The translations under genes and the position numbers were made by a program. The notes beneath the pieces were generated by a model. The model did no database searches. It was not told the DNA's origin and saw only the letters and a program-made list of their open reading frames with translations. DNA of 64,000 bases from Mycobacterium sp. 1245111.1. Its GTDB lineage: Bacteria > Actinomycetota > Actinomycetes > Mycobacteriales > Mycobacteriaceae. Each line of letters opens with the position of its first letter. The first letter of the stretch is position 1. Shown piece after piece: positions 53,392 to 62,492 of the stretch. The stretch lies in contig NZ_LZLV01000043.1 in the NCBI RefSeq assembly GCF_001673405.1, positions 1 through 64,000 of the forward strand, written 5' to 3'.

Positions 53392-54129
53392 ATGGGACGC
53401 GTGGACGGAAAAGTAGCAGTGATCAGCGGCGGCGCTCGGGGGATGGGCGCTGCCCACGCTCGCGCACTGGTCGGCGAGGGCGCCAAGGTCGTAATCGGCG
53501 ACATTCTCGACGATGACGGCAAGAAGCTTGCCGACGAGCTCGGCGACGCCGCACGCTACGTCCACCTCGATGTCACCCAGCCCTCCGACTGGGAGACCGC
53601 GGTGTCCACCGCAGTCGACGACTTCGGCAAGCTCAACGTGCTGGTCAACAACGCCGGGATCGTGGCGCTGGGTCAGCTCGGCCAGTTCAACGTGGACAAG
53701 TGGAACAAGGTCATCGACGTCAACCTCAATGGCACATTCCACGGCATCCAGGCCGCGGTCGAACCGATGAAGGCGGCCGGCGGCGGCTCGATCATCAATG
53801 TCTCGTCGATCGAAGGTCTGCGTGGCGCCATCATGGTGCACCCGTACGTGGCCTCGAAGTGGGCGGTGCGCGGGTTGACCAAGTCGGCGTCGCTGGAGTT
53901 GGCGTCGCAGAACATCCGGGTGAACTCCATCCACCCGGGTTTCATCCGGACCCCGATGACCAAGCACTTCCCGGACGACATGGTGACCGTTCCGCTGGGT
54001 CGTCCGGGCGTCGCCGACGAGGTCGCCACGTTCGTGGTGTTCCTGGCCAGTGACGAGTCCTCCTATGCCACGGGCGCCGAGTTCGTCATGGACGGCGGTC
54101 TGGTGAACGACGTCCCGCACCGGATGTAA
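53392..54129 (+). CDS. Short-chain dehydrogenase, 3-alpha/20-beta-hydroxysteroid dehydrogenase-like
   Basis: 245 residues. NAD(H) motif SGGARGMGAAHARAL, NNAGIV, catalytic Ser in INVSSIEGLRG and Tyr-x-x-x-Lys in HPYVASKWAVRG. The HLDVTQPSDW, SSIEGL and FLASDESSYATGAEFV blocks closely resemble Rv2002 (FabG3), a 3-alpha/20-beta-hydroxysteroid dehydrogenase by memory. It probably interconverts hydroxyl and keto groups on steroids. Preceded by a perfect KstR-type motif, which supports that role. FabG-like ketoacyl reductase remains an alternative. Confidence 0.85.
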   Translation: MGRVDGKVAVISGGARGMGAAHARALVGEGAKVVIGDILDDDGKKLADELGDAARYVHLDVTQPSDWETAVSTAVDDFGKLNVLVNNAGIVALGQLGQFNVDKWNKVIDVNLNGTFHGIQAAVEPMKAAGGGSIINVSSIEGLRGAIMVHPYVASKWAVRGLTKSASLELASQNIRVNSIHPGFIRTPMTKHFPDDMVTVPLGRPGVADEVATFVVFLASDESSYATGAEFVMDGGLVNDVPHRM

Positions 54130-54148
54130 CCGCTAGCGGCCCAAAACC

Positions 54149-55015
54149 CTATCGACACCGTGCAATAACGGTCTCGGCGAACCTTTCGATCGCGGCGCGA
54201 CAGCCGTCGCGGTTGCTCGGCTCGACACCCTCACCCATCCAGGGCGCGCACATCACCGCGGTGATGCCGATATCTTCCGCACGGCGGAAAAGATCGGCCG
54301 ACGGCATCTCCAGCAGCGCCAGCATGATCTCGAAAGGCTCACCGTCGCGGCCGTAGTCGCGCCGTAGCTCCATCAGCTTCTGCACGTATCGGGCCGCGTC
54401 GTCCCAGACATACGCCGTGCCGACCCAGCCGTCGCAGAGTCGAGCCGCCCGGCGCAGCGCGACCTCCGATTCGCCGCCCGACAAGATCGGCACCGGCGAC
54501 GGCGGATGGGGCTCGAGCATCATCTCCGGCACCTCGTAAAAGCGACCACTCCACGACACCCAGCCGCCCTGCCACAGCGCGCGCAACGCGGGAATCATTT
54601 CGTCCAACCGCTTGCCGCGCGTCCTGAAATCTTGTCCCAGCAAGTCGAATTCCTCGCGCATCCAGCCGGCGCCGACGGCGAGTGACACCCGGCCGCCGGA
54701 GATCACCGCTGCGGTGGCCACCTGTTTCGCCACTTCGACGAGCGGCCGGGACGGGGCGACGTAGATGGCGTTGGAGAACCGCAACCGCTGCGTGATCGAC
54801 GACATCGCACCGATCATGATCCACGAATCCGGCCAAGCGGTCTCGGGTTGCCACGGTGGCACCCCGGCGGGTGACGGATAGGGGGAGGTCAACTTGCGCG
54901 GATAGATCAGGTGATCGGCGCAGATGACGCCGTCGTATCCGCATTCGTCGAGCATGCGGGCGATCTCGAGCGCGTCGTTGGTGTCCATAAACGGTGTGCC
55001 GGACCAGAACTGCAT
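54149..55015 (-). CDS. LLM-class F420-dependent oxidoreductase
   Basis: 288 residues from the ATG at 55015 (MQFWSGTPFMDTNDAL), with GAGGTGG upstream; the frame is open to 55108. Luciferase-like monooxygenase fold: DGVICADHLIYP, RLRFSNAIYVAPSRPLVEVAKQ and GGRVSLAVGAGWMREEFDLLG. This is the coenzyme F420 group common in mycobacteria, acting on a flavin-like substrate or lipid ketone. The substrate is unknown. Convergent with the SDR, and an intact relative of the broken gene at 46.6-47.4 kb. Confidence 0.85.
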   Translation of the reverse strand: MQFWSGTPFMDTNDALEIARMLDECGYDGVICADHLIYPRKLTSPYPSPAGVPPWQPETAWPDSWIMIGAMSSITQRLRFSNAIYVAPSRPLVEVAKQVATAAVISGGRVSLAVGAGWMREEFDLLGQDFRTRGKRLDEMIPALRALWQGGWVSWSGRFYEVPEMMLEPHPPSPVPILSGGESEVALRRAARLCDGWVGTAYVWDDAARYVQKLMELRRDYGRDGEPFEIMLALLEMPSADLFRRAEDIGITAVMCAPWMGEGVEPSNRDGCRAAIERFAETVIARCR

Positions 55016-55129
55016 CACGCCACCTCGACACCCGCGAAAGTGCAACTGCCGACGCATTTCCCGAGTAGAACCGTCGGTTGTTGCACTGTCGCGGGGTCTC
55101 GCGTCCACCCGTCGCTCATCGAACTCCCT

Positions 55130-55561
55130 TCACAGTTCCAGCAATATGGTCACGGGTCCGTCGTTGACCAGTTCGATCTGCATGTGGGCGCCGAAGATCC
55201 CGGTGGTCACGTCGGCGCCCAGACGTCGCAGCGCGACTACGAATTCGTCGACCAACGGTTCGGCGACCGTCCCGGGTGCGGCAGCGTTCCACGACGGTCG
55301 CCGTCCCTTGGCAGTATCGGCGTACAGCGTGAACTGGCTGACTACCATGATCGGTGCGTTGAGGTCGGATGCCGACCGCTCGTGGTCGAGAATCCTTAAT
55401 TGCCAGAGCTTTTCGGCTAGCCGTCGGGCTTTGTCGGCGTCATCGTCGTGGGTCACCCCGACGAGCGCCACCAGCCCCTGGCCGACGGGGCTGATCGAGC
55501 CGACAACCTGGCCGTCCACCGACACCGCTGCCGACGTCACCCGTTGCACCAGTACCCGCAT
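55130..55561 (-). CDS. dtd: D-aminoacyl-tRNA deacylase Dtd
   Basis: 143 residues, the length of Rv1897c. The Gly-cisPro active-site motif is [16 protein letters not shown] at the C-terminus and the second motif is [17 protein letters not shown] in the middle. It removes D-amino acids (and glycine mischarged on tRNA-Ala) from tRNA, in the cytosol. The gene is divergent from the MTH1187-type gene with 29 bp between them. Confidence 0.95.
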   Translation of the reverse strand: MRVLVQRVTSAAVSVDGQVVGSISPVGQGLVALVGVTHDDDADKARRLAEKLWQLRILDHERSASDLNAPIMVVSQFTLYADTAKGRRPSWNAAAPGTVAEPLVDEFVVALRRLGADVTTGIFGAHMQIELVNDGPVTILLEL

Positions 55562-55590
55562 GGCCAGATGGTGCCACGTACGCTCGGGCC

Positions 55591-55899
55591 ATGTCGGTAC
55601 TCGTCGCGTTCTCGGTTACGCCGCTCGGTGTCGGGGAGGGGGTCGGCGAACTCGTCGCCGAGGCGGTCCGGGTGGTTCGCCAATCGGGATTGCCGAACAA
55701 GACCGATTCGATGTTCACGGTGATCGAAGGCGACAGCTGGGGCCAGGTGATGGCGGTCGTCGAGCGCGCGGTCGAAGCGGTCGCGGCTCGCGCCGCCCGG
55801 GTCAGCGTGGTGATCAAGGCGGACTGGCGATCAGGCGTCACCGACGCGATGACCAGCAAGATCGACTCGGTCGAGAGGCATCTGACACCACCCGCCTAA
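55591..55899 (+). CDS. MTH1187-family thiamine-binding protein
   Basis: 102 residues. [34 protein letters not shown] opens the MTH1187/YkoF-like ferredoxin-fold family that binds thiamine, and [25 protein letters not shown] continues it. Rv1898 has the same length and position. The family may act in thiamine metabolism or transport control; no transporter is adjacent. Confidence 0.82.
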   Translation: MSVLVAFSVTPLGVGEGVGELVAEAVRVVRQSGLPNKTDSMFTVIEGDSWGQVMAVVERAVEAVAARAARVSVVIKADWRSGVTDAMTSKIDSVERHLTPPA

Positions 55900-55909
55900 T
55901 GTCATAGCG

Positions 55910-57178
55910 GTGAGCGCACGCGCGGGCATCGTCGTTACCGGAACCGAGGTTTTGACCGGCCGGGTGGCCGACCGTAACGGTCCCTGGCTCGCCGATCGCC
56001 TGCTCGAGTTGGGCGTCGAGCTCGCTCACATCACCATCTGCGGCGACCGGGTATCCGACATCGAAGCGCAGCTGCGCTTCATGGCCGACGCGGGCGTGGA
56101 CCTGATCGTCACGAGCGGCGGGCTCGGGCCCACCGCGGACGACATGACGGTGGCCACCGTCGCCCGGTTCTGCGGCCGCGAACTCGTACTCGACGCCGAG
56201 CTGGAGAACAGGATCGCCGAGATCTTGAAGAAGCTCATGGCGCGCGTCGGTTCCGGCGATTTCGAGGCGCTGCGCGCCGCCAACCGCAAGCAGGCCATGG
56301 TCCCGGTCGGCGCGGTGGTGATGGATCCGGTCGGGACCGCCCCCGGTGTCGTCGTTCCGGGCAAACCGACCGTCGTCGTGCTGCCGGGCCCGCCGCGCGA
56401 ACTGCAGCCGATGTGGAAAACGGCAGTGCAGATACCCGCCGTCCAGGAGGCCATCGCCGGCCGGACCGTCTACCGCCAGGACACCATCAGGATGTTCGGG
56501 TTGCCGGAATCCGGTTTGGCCGAGACCCTGCGGGAAGCCGAGCACCAGGTGCCCGCATTTGCCGAGTTGGAGATAACGACCTGTCTGCGGCGCGGGGAGC
56601 TCGAGATCGTCACCCGCTACGAACCCGACGCCTCCGCCACGTATCGACAACTGAGCGAACTGCTCCGAAACCGCCACGGGCAGCACATCTTCTCCGAAGA
56701 CGGCTCGACCGTGGACGACCAGATCGCGCAGCTGTTGACCGGGCGTCGAATCGCGACGGCCGAATCGTGCACCGGGGGACTGCTGGCGGCCCGGCTCACC
56801 GAACGGCCCGGGTCGTCGGCCTACCTCGCCGGTGGGGTGGTGGCGTACGCCAACGACGCGAAAACCGACTTGCTCGATGTCGATTCCGCATTGATCGAGA
56901 CACATGGCGCGGTGTCCGAACCGGTGGCCGAGGCGATGGCGGCCGGCGCGTTACGCCGCTTCGGCGCCGATACCGCGGTGGCGATCACCGGCATCGCCGG
57001 CCCCGGCGGGGGAACCGACGACAAACCGGTCGGCACCGTCTGCTTCACCGTCGCCCTGGGCGGCCACGCACCGTCGACGCGAACGCTTCGACTCCCGGGC
57101 AACCGCAACGACATCCGGGAGCGGTCGACGACGGTGGCGATGCATCTGCTGCGTCAAACGCTCCAACAACCCCGCTAA
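55910..57178 (+). CDS. cinA: CinA: competence/damage-inducible protein, NMN amidohydrolase
   Basis: 422 residues from GTG. The N-terminal molybdopterin-binding-like domain (about 1-170) reads [30 protein letters not shown] and [16 protein letters not shown], and the C-terminal CinA domain has [22 protein letters not shown] and [23 protein letters not shown], the nicotinamide-nucleotide amidase core. It removes ammonia from NMN to recycle NAD, and in some bacteria assists DNA uptake and damage response. It is 10 bp after the thiamine-binding gene, so probably co-transcribed. Rv1901 homologue. Confidence 0.95.
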   Translation: MSARAGIVVTGTEVLTGRVADRNGPWLADRLLELGVELAHITICGDRVSDIEAQLRFMADAGVDLIVTSGGLGPTADDMTVATVARFCGRELVLDAELENRIAEILKKLMARVGSGDFEALRAANRKQAMVPVGAVVMDPVGTAPGVVVPGKPTVVVLPGPPRELQPMWKTAVQIPAVQEAIAGRTVYRQDTIRMFGLPESGLAETLREAEHQVPAFAELEITTCLRRGELEIVTRYEPDASATYRQLSELLRNRHGQHIFSEDGSTVDDQIAQLLTGRRIATAESCTGGLLAARLTERPGSSAYLAGGVVAYANDAKTDLLDVDSALIETHGAVSEPVAEAMAAGALRRFGADTAVAITGIAGPGGGTDDKPVGTVCFTVALGGHAPSTRTLRLPGNRNDIRERSTTVAMHLLRQTLQQPR

Positions 57179-57187
57179 CATGACCGG

Positions 57188-58708
57188 GTGCCCTACCTGC
57201 TTCGGCCGTTCGTGCTGGCGTGGCGGTATTGGCCGCAGATAATCGCGTGCTACCTGGTTGGCATGCTGGCCCGTCGTGGCGCCGTCGAATGGGCCGCCTA
57301 CGTCGGGCACAACCACGCTTTTTGGGCAGCGATGATCATGCCGTTCGCCGGTTTGGCGACGCTGGGTTCGTACGTGGCGATGTTCCTGGTGGTCCGTCGC
57401 GGCGTGCCGGTTCTCGCGGATCTGCCGCGCCCCTCACTTCGCGGCGTCGACCTGTTCACCTCGATCGTCGCGCCGTTCTTCGCGATCTACCTGGCTTGGC
57501 AACTGTTCAAAGAAGATTGGCTGGCCTACCTGGCGCGTGCGCTGGACTATCAGATCGACGAAGCGTTCAGCGGAATCGACACCCATGCCCTTCCGATACC
57601 GAAAACCACATGGATCGTCATCATTGGCGCGCTGATCATCCGATATCCGTTGCGGTACTTCGCGGGCCGGCTGCCACGGTGGCTGACAGCCGTGCGGATC
57701 TACATCGACTCGCTGTGGATATTTTTAGTGCTGAGCTATTCGTTGTCGGCAGGATTCACGTTTCTGGTCAACCCGGCCGGGTGGGTCGCCAAACGCCGAA
57801 TCGTGGTGTGGTTCACCAGTACTCGCGCTGAGCTGTTCTCCCACGTCAAATTTCTGGAGATCGGGTGGAAGGGCCTAATGTGGGCGGTGAAGACCGTGTT
57901 CGGCGGTGCGGGGGTGCCGCTGATGTGGCTGGCGGTGATTGGCATCGTCTACGGGGTGTCGACGCAGGCGGACTGGCATGCCGCCGCCCGCCGAACCATC
58001 GGTGAGCGCGGCGCGACGTTGATCGAACAGGTGATGCCTGCGGGCCGTATTCAGCGCCGGTGGACCGTCGTGCCGGAGGCGCTCCGGGGCAAGGTGTCCG
58101 ACTACGCGAAGTCGAAGACCGGTCGCTATCAGCCGATCGTCGACTCGGCCAAGTTGATCCTGCACGGCGGCCCGGTGGCACTGGCCGCCTACGTGCTCGC
58201 CTACCTGGCGCTGGCATGGCTGGACACCGGCGGCAGTTTCTACGGACCGTCGAACGACCATGGCTACCTGCTCCGCGGCATGGCCTGGCTCATCGGCCCG
58301 CATGACTGGGGTTTCTGGAGGTCGTTCATGCCGACGCTTGGCCTGGTCTCCCAGCTGATCGTGGTGCCGCTGCGAATCGCGTTGATTGCCACTGTTTTCG
58401 GCTATTGCTGGCTGCACGCGACGCGCGCTGAGTCGGTCAAGCAGGGGACAGGCTCAGAACTGGAGACGCTGCACGATGGCGGCGCTGCTATCGATGACGT
58501 CGACCGCGTTGGGTTTGACATCGGCGGGCAGCAGGAAATCGAACTGCAAGGGCCCGGGCCTGTTACAGAACTCGGTGGCGCCGGGGTCGAGCGGGTAGAC
58601 GACGCCGGAGCTCGACTGGTCTCGCCACCGCCGTCGCCCGTCAGTGAGGACCCCGTCGCACGGCTGCGTGGTCGGGGGACCCGACCGCTCGATGATGACG
58701 ACAGCTAG
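57188..58708 (+). CDS. Large multi-span membrane protein, probable read-through C-terminus
   Basis: 506 residues. About nine membrane spans (first at 8-27, later at 40-68, 86-107, 139-156, 174-195, 240-260 and 320-345 among others) extend to about residue 420 (FGYCWLHATRAESVKQ). The last ~85 residues are not hydrophobic and are the antisense of the gene at 58454-58954, so the original stop has probably been lost or moved. I recognise no named family. It follows cinA by 10 bp and faces three small membrane-anchored proteins, with which it may form a complex. Confidence 0.65.
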   Translation: MPYLLRPFVLAWRYWPQIIACYLVGMLARRGAVEWAAYVGHNHAFWAAMIMPFAGLATLGSYVAMFLVVRRGVPVLADLPRPSLRGVDLFTSIVAPFFAIYLAWQLFKEDWLAYLARALDYQIDEAFSGIDTHALPIPKTTWIVIIGALIIRYPLRYFAGRLPRWLTAVRIYIDSLWIFLVLSYSLSAGFTFLVNPAGWVAKRRIVVWFTSTRAELFSHVKFLEIGWKGLMWAVKTVFGGAGVPLMWLAVIGIVYGVSTQADWHAAARRTIGERGATLIEQVMPAGRIQRRWTVVPEALRGKVSDYAKSKTGRYQPIVDSAKLILHGGPVALAAYVLAYLALAWLDTGGSFYGPSNDHGYLLRGMAWLIGPHDWGFWRSFMPTLGLVSQLIVVPLRIALIATVFGYCWLHATRAESVKQGTGSELETLHDGGAAIDDVDRVGFDIGGQQEIELQGPGPVTELGGAGVERVDDAGARLVSPPPSPVSEDPVARLRGRGTRPLDDDDS

Positions 58709-58954
58709 CGTGGCGCCCTGCGGTATCGACGGCCCATCGGGTCGATCCGGCAGCTTGGCGACGCGCCGGACCGATCGAATCCGCCATGTTTGCCCGAACA
58801 CCGACGCGCTCGCGCCAAGCGAGGCGACACGTTGCGGTTCCACCGTCCGTCGATAGCCCACCCAGTCCGGATACAGGTTGACCACGCAAGTCGTCGCCAG
58901 CGCGGCGGCCGCGGCCGCAACGCCGATCAGGTTTCGCACCCACAGCCTGTTCAT
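58454..58954 (-). CDS. Membrane-anchored protein, cluster member 3
   Basis: 166 residues from the ATG at 58954. One N-terminal anchor (LWVRNLIGVAAAAAALATTCVV) and an outer domain: FGQTWRIRSVRRVAKLPDRPD, then GATLAVVIIERSGPP and ATEFCNRPGPLQFDFLLPAD. Beta-rich and with two Cys in the mature part. It overlaps the preceding gene's stop by 4 bp, so it is the last gene of a coupled trio. Its 3' end runs 255 bp into the convergent membrane protein gene. Function unknown. Confidence 0.68.
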   Translation of the reverse strand: MNRLWVRNLIGVAAAAAALATTCVVNLYPDWVGYRRTVEPQRVASLGASASVFGQTWRIRSVRRVAKLPDRPDGPSIPQGATLAVVIIERSGPPTTQPCDGVLTDGRRRWRDQSSSGVVYPLDPGATEFCNRPGPLQFDFLLPADVKPNAVDVIDSSAAIVQRLQF

Positions 58955-59547
58955 GTCGCCGGACCGATCTCGAACGGTTTGACCGCAATGATGTCGGAGC
59001 GGTCCTGCGGCCGGTTGGCGAGATCGATCACCAAGCGGTCGTTGAGTCGCTCGTCGCCGCCCGCCCACACCCGCACCTGCAGCGGGCCGGTGATGGCCGG
59101 CTGCATCAACTCGGGCGCGACGTCGAAAACCCAATAACCGTGTTGCGGCAATCCGGGGTCGACTCGAACGCCGAAGCCGGGCATCGGGGTGCGCAGTGCC
59201 TGCTGATAGGTGTTGCCGCCCAACACCAGATCGGCGCTGACCAACTCCGACGACGTGAGCGCCGACACCGTCGCGTCGACGACGAGCCAGGTTCCGATCG
59301 CCGAGACGGTGCTCGACGAGTATCGGCCGAGTGCGAATTTCGCTTTGGGCGCTACCCGTACCTTGGTGACGGCGACGTCCAGCGCGCGGCCACGCACCGC
59401 GTTACCCAGGCTGCCATGGACGTCGAAAGGCGTGTATATCTGCGTCGGAACGGGCAGGCGGTGCCACAGCAATGCGGCAGCGGTGATCAGCACCGCTGTA
59501 AGAGGTAGCGCCACCCGGCGGGCGATCGCCGCACGCACATCGGTCAT
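58951..59547 (-). CDS. Membrane-anchored protein, cluster member 2
   Basis: 198 residues. N-terminal anchor VALPLTAVLITAAALLW, then a beta-rich outer domain: VRGRALDVAVTKVRVAPKAKFA, GTWLVVDATVSALTSSELV and DPGLPQHGYWVFDVAPELMQ. The pattern 'GTWLVVDATVSA..' resembles the DUF4352 group of lipoprotein-like beta sandwiches. It overlaps both neighbours by 4 bp, so the three are translated together. Function unknown. Confidence 0.68.
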   Translation of the reverse strand: MTDVRAAIARRVALPLTAVLITAAALLWHRLPVPTQIYTPFDVHGSLGNAVRGRALDVAVTKVRVAPKAKFALGRYSSSTVSAIGTWLVVDATVSALTSSELVSADLVLGGNTYQQALRTPMPGFGVRVDPGLPQHGYWVFDVAPELMQPAITGPLQVRVWAGGDERLNDRLVIDLANRPQDRSDIIAVKPFEIGPAT

Positions 59548-60149
59548 AGTTTCACCACCGGCACCACAATTTGGGCGTAAACGGTCTCACTGGCGAGCCA
59601 GTCCTTGCCATAGGTGACCATCATTTCGCGCAGTTGTTTCTGCCAAACCCGAAGTGTCACTTTGGAACCGGCGGCAATCTCGCTATGCGGGACTTTCCAC
59701 AGGAAGACGACCTTCTCAGACAGTTTGGGTCCCAGCGCCACCACCATTGACGAGTCGGCGATTCGGAACGCACCAAGGAACTCCTTGTGCGGTTGCTGCA
59801 AATCGAATTCCGCGCTGCCGGTGACCCCGCCCAAGGAACCCTGGATCGGCCCGTCGTTGCGGACCGAGCTGACCAAGCCCAGGTAGATGTGATCGGGCGT
59901 GGCCGGCATGAGCACCCGCTTGCCCGCGCGAACATCGTCCAGAACGACGGCCTTCGTGACGTTCACCGTGAATTCGCCATCGCTGTAAGGCTGTCCGACG
60001 TTGAACACTTTCGGTTTCGCATCGACACTGTCCAGACCGCCGAACAGAGCCGCCACTGCCACCACCGCCCCAGCGACCAGATGCCACATCTGCGGAAGTT
60101 TCAGCTGGGCCAACTCACCACGTATGAACCGCTTGAGTCCGCTGAGCAT
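59544..60149 (-). CDS. Membrane-anchored protein, cluster member 1
   Basis: 201 residues from the ATG at 60149 (MLSGLKRFIRGELAQLK); the frame is open 28 codons more, but that part overlaps nanT. Anchor near 22-42 (HLVAGAVVAVAALFGGL), then an outer beta domain: GEFTVNVTKAVVLDDVRAGKRVLMPATPDHIYLGLVSSVRND. The folds of members 1 and 2 look related (anchor plus sandwich with 'DxxxxxGLVSSVRN' or 'GTWLVVDATV'), suggesting duplication. First gene of the trio, 10 bp after nanT on the same strand. Confidence 0.68.
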   Translation of the reverse strand: MLSGLKRFIRGELAQLKLPQMWHLVAGAVVAVAALFGGLDSVDAKPKVFNVGQPYSDGEFTVNVTKAVVLDDVRAGKRVLMPATPDHIYLGLVSSVRNDGPIQGSLGGVTGSAEFDLQQPHKEFLGAFRIADSSMVVALGPKLSEKVVFLWKVPHSEIAAGSKVTLRVWQKQLREMMVTYGKDWLASETVYAQIVVPVVKL

Positions 60150-60159
60150 GTCGATGAGC

Positions 60160-61428
60160 CTATCCGCCACTGGCCGGGGTCGTCGCACTACTTTCGCTAC
60201 TACCGAAGCGGATTCCGGTGGCGTCCTTGCCAATCGCCGTCAGTACCGCGACGGCTATCAAAACGGGCCCGATCGTCGCGGCCAGTGCAAACGGGTAGCC
60301 GTGGCTCTCGGCCAGCCGTTCTTGGATCGGCAAGTTGAACGCCGCCAAGAGATTGCCCAGCTGGTACGTGACACCCGGGTAGAAGCCGCGGATGGCATCG
60401 GGCGACATTTCCGTGAGATGTGCGGGGATGACGCCCCACGCGCCTTGCACCGCGAACTGCATCAAAAACGAGCCAAGGCACAGCATCGCGGCGGAATGCG
60501 AATAGGCGAACAACGGCACGATCGGCAATCCCAGCACGGCGCAGAAGATCACGGTGTAGCGGCGGCCGAACCGCTGTGACAACGAACCGAAGATCAGCCC
60601 GCCCGCGATCGCGCCGATGTTGTAGATCACCACGATCCATTTGGCGGTCGTGTGGGAGAGGCCGGCGCCGCCATCGTGGGTGGCCGACAGGAACGTCGGG
60701 TACACGTCCTGGGTGCCGTGACTCATCCAGTTGAAAGCCGCCATCAACAGCACCAGATAAATGAACCGGCGGATGACCGCCGCATCACGCAGAATGTCGC
60801 GAATTCTGGTGCGCGTCACCTTCATTCGGTCTTGCTCGGCTTCCCATACTTCGGACTCCTGCACCCGGTACCGGATGATCAGACTGATCAGCGCGGGGAT
60901 GATGCTCAGCCCGAACAGCCACCGCCACGACAACCCGAGTTGATCGATCACCAACAGCGACGCCACCGTGGCGAGGAGATAGCCGAACGCGTAACCCTCT
61001 TGGAGCAGTCCGGAGAAGAACCCCCGCCGCTCTACGGGGACCTTTTCCATCGCCAGCGCGGCACCGAGTCCCCATTCACCGCCCATGCCAATGCCGTACA
61101 GCAGTCGCAGGACGACAAGAACGGTGAAGTTGGGCGCGAACGCGCACAAAAATCCGACCACCGAATAGAACACCACGTCCACCATCAGCGGCAGCCGGCG
61201 TCCGACCCGGTCGGCCCACAGCCCGAACAGCAGCGCACCCACCGGCCGCATCAGCAAGGTCGCGGTCGTCAGGAATGCGACTTCCGCCTTGGTGTGGTGG
61301 AACGTCTTCGCGATGTCGGCGTACACCAGCACCACGAGGAAGTAGTCGAAGGCGTCCATCGTCCAGCCCAACATCGCAGCGACGAACGAATTGCGTTGAT
61401 CTTTGGTCAGCGGCGGGTTCGCGGGCAC
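60160..61428 (-). CDS. nanT: MFS transporter NanT, metabolite:H+ symporter type
   Basis: 422 residues, exactly Rv1902c length. Twelve membrane spans of the sialate/monocarboxylate MFS group: [21 protein letters not shown] in span 1, [18 protein letters not shown] (motif A), [20 protein letters not shown] (the GxGxxGEWG..A pattern of metabolite:H+ symporters) and [18 protein letters not shown]. It imports a small organic acid; sialic acid is the historical name but lactate-like acids are possible. The three membrane-anchored genes follow it by 10 bp, so they may be one transcript. Confidence 0.88.
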   Translation of the reverse strand: MPANPPLTKDQRNSFVAAMLGWTMDAFDYFLVVLVYADIAKTFHHTKAEVAFLTTATLLMRPVGALLFGLWADRVGRRLPLMVDVVFYSVVGFLCAFAPNFTVLVVLRLLYGIGMGGEWGLGAALAMEKVPVERRGFFSGLLQEGYAFGYLLATVASLLVIDQLGLSWRWLFGLSIIPALISLIIRYRVQESEVWEAEQDRMKVTRTRIRDILRDAAVIRRFIYLVLLMAAFNWMSHGTQDVYPTFLSATHDGGAGLSHTTAKWIVVIYNIGAIAGGLIFGSLSQRFGRRYTVIFCAVLGLPIVPLFAYSHSAAMLCLGSFLMQFAVQGAWGVIPAHLTEMSPDAIRGFYPGVTYQLGNLLAAFNLPIQERLAESHGYPFALAATIGPVLIAVAVLTAIGKDATGIRFGSSESSATTPASGG

Positions 61429-61480
61429 CCGCTCCGTTTATCACACTGCGTGCGATGGTGTCGCGCGCACAGTGCAGAAT

Positions 61481-62395
61481 TCACTCCTTCTCGATGCTGT
61501 CCCAGAGCTCGATCATGGTGCGAAGAATTTCCTCGGCGAAACCCAGTCCGGCGAGATGACTTTCTCCGGGCAGCATGTAGAGCTCCGCGTCGGGCAAACG
61601 GCTGACGACGTGTTGCCCGTGGGCGAACGGGACGATGTGGTCCTTGTCGCCGTGCCACCAGCGGACGGGGATCTTGACCTCGTCGAGCCGGAAACCCCAG
61701 TCCTTGGCGAACACAAGGATGTCGGCGAACGGGGCGGCCAACTGCTTGCGGGAACCGTTGAGCAGGTCGTCGAGGAACATCGCCTTGAATTCCGGACGCA
61801 CCAGCAGCCGGCGATCACCCTCGGGGGACACTCCCGCGTACAGGTACAAGGCGGGTTCGGCGACCGGCTTCAGCAGGCGGATGAATCCGGCCGCGGCCAA
61901 CCGGATGGGCAGGCCGGCCACCTTCAGCAGCGGCGCAACGAAAGTGCCGAATGCCATCAGCCCACCGCTCGTCGCCTCGGGGCCGACGGTCGGAGCCACG
62001 CCGCCCAGCACCCCGACCGCGATCACGCGGTCGGGCATCGCCGCCGCGCATGCCAGCGTGTAAGGCCCCCCGCCGGACAGTCCGATCACGATCATCTTGT
62101 CGATGCCGAGGGTGTCGGCGACGGTGCGCAGGTCGTCGGCGAACGCGAGGACGTTCTCGTACTGATGGGGAGTCGATGAGCCGATGCCGGGTCGGTCGAT
62201 GCCGATCAGCCGGATGTGGTTGTCCGCGGCATAGACCCGGGCCTCGGCGGGGATCTGCCGTCGCGCGCCTGGGGTGCCGTGCAGCCAGAAGATGGGCCGG
62301 CCGTGTGGATCGCCGAATTCGGCAAACCCCAACTGTCGATCGTCGCCGACCGCGATGTTGCCCTCCAGTTTGGGGCGATCAATCGAGTACGCCAT
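61481..62395 (-). CDS. Alpha/beta hydrolase (esterase-like)
   Basis: 304 residues from the ATG at 62395 (MAYSIDRPKLEGN); the longer frame (to 62623) lies antisense to the amidohydrolase. Hydrolase features: LHGTPGARRQIPAEARVYA (oxyanion loop), IGIDRPGIGSSTPH, nucleophile elbow VIGLSGGGPYTLACA (Ser) and LPGESHLAGLGFAEE with the catalytic His. Enzyme class clear, substrate unknown. It is divergent from the amidohydrolase at 62493. Confidence 0.84.
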   Translation of the reverse strand: MAYSIDRPKLEGNIAVGDDRQLGFAEFGDPHGRPIFWLHGTPGARRQIPAEARVYAADNHIRLIGIDRPGIGSSTPHQYENVLAFADDLRTVADTLGIDKMIVIGLSGGGPYTLACAAAMPDRVIAVGVLGGVAPTVGPEATSGGLMAFGTFVAPLLKVAGLPIRLAAAGFIRLLKPVAEPALYLYAGVSPEGDRRLLVRPEFKAMFLDDLLNGSRKQLAAPFADILVFAKDWGFRLDEVKIPVRWWHGDKDHIVPFAHGQHVVSRLPDAELYMLPGESHLAGLGFAEEILRTMIELWDSIEKE

Positions 62396-62492
62396 TACCG
62401 CAGTGTTACACGGACGCGTCGCGCTCAATCCACGAACGACGACGCCGTCTGTGGTGCACGCTGCATACAACATCGGCCGACGGGAGCGCGTC

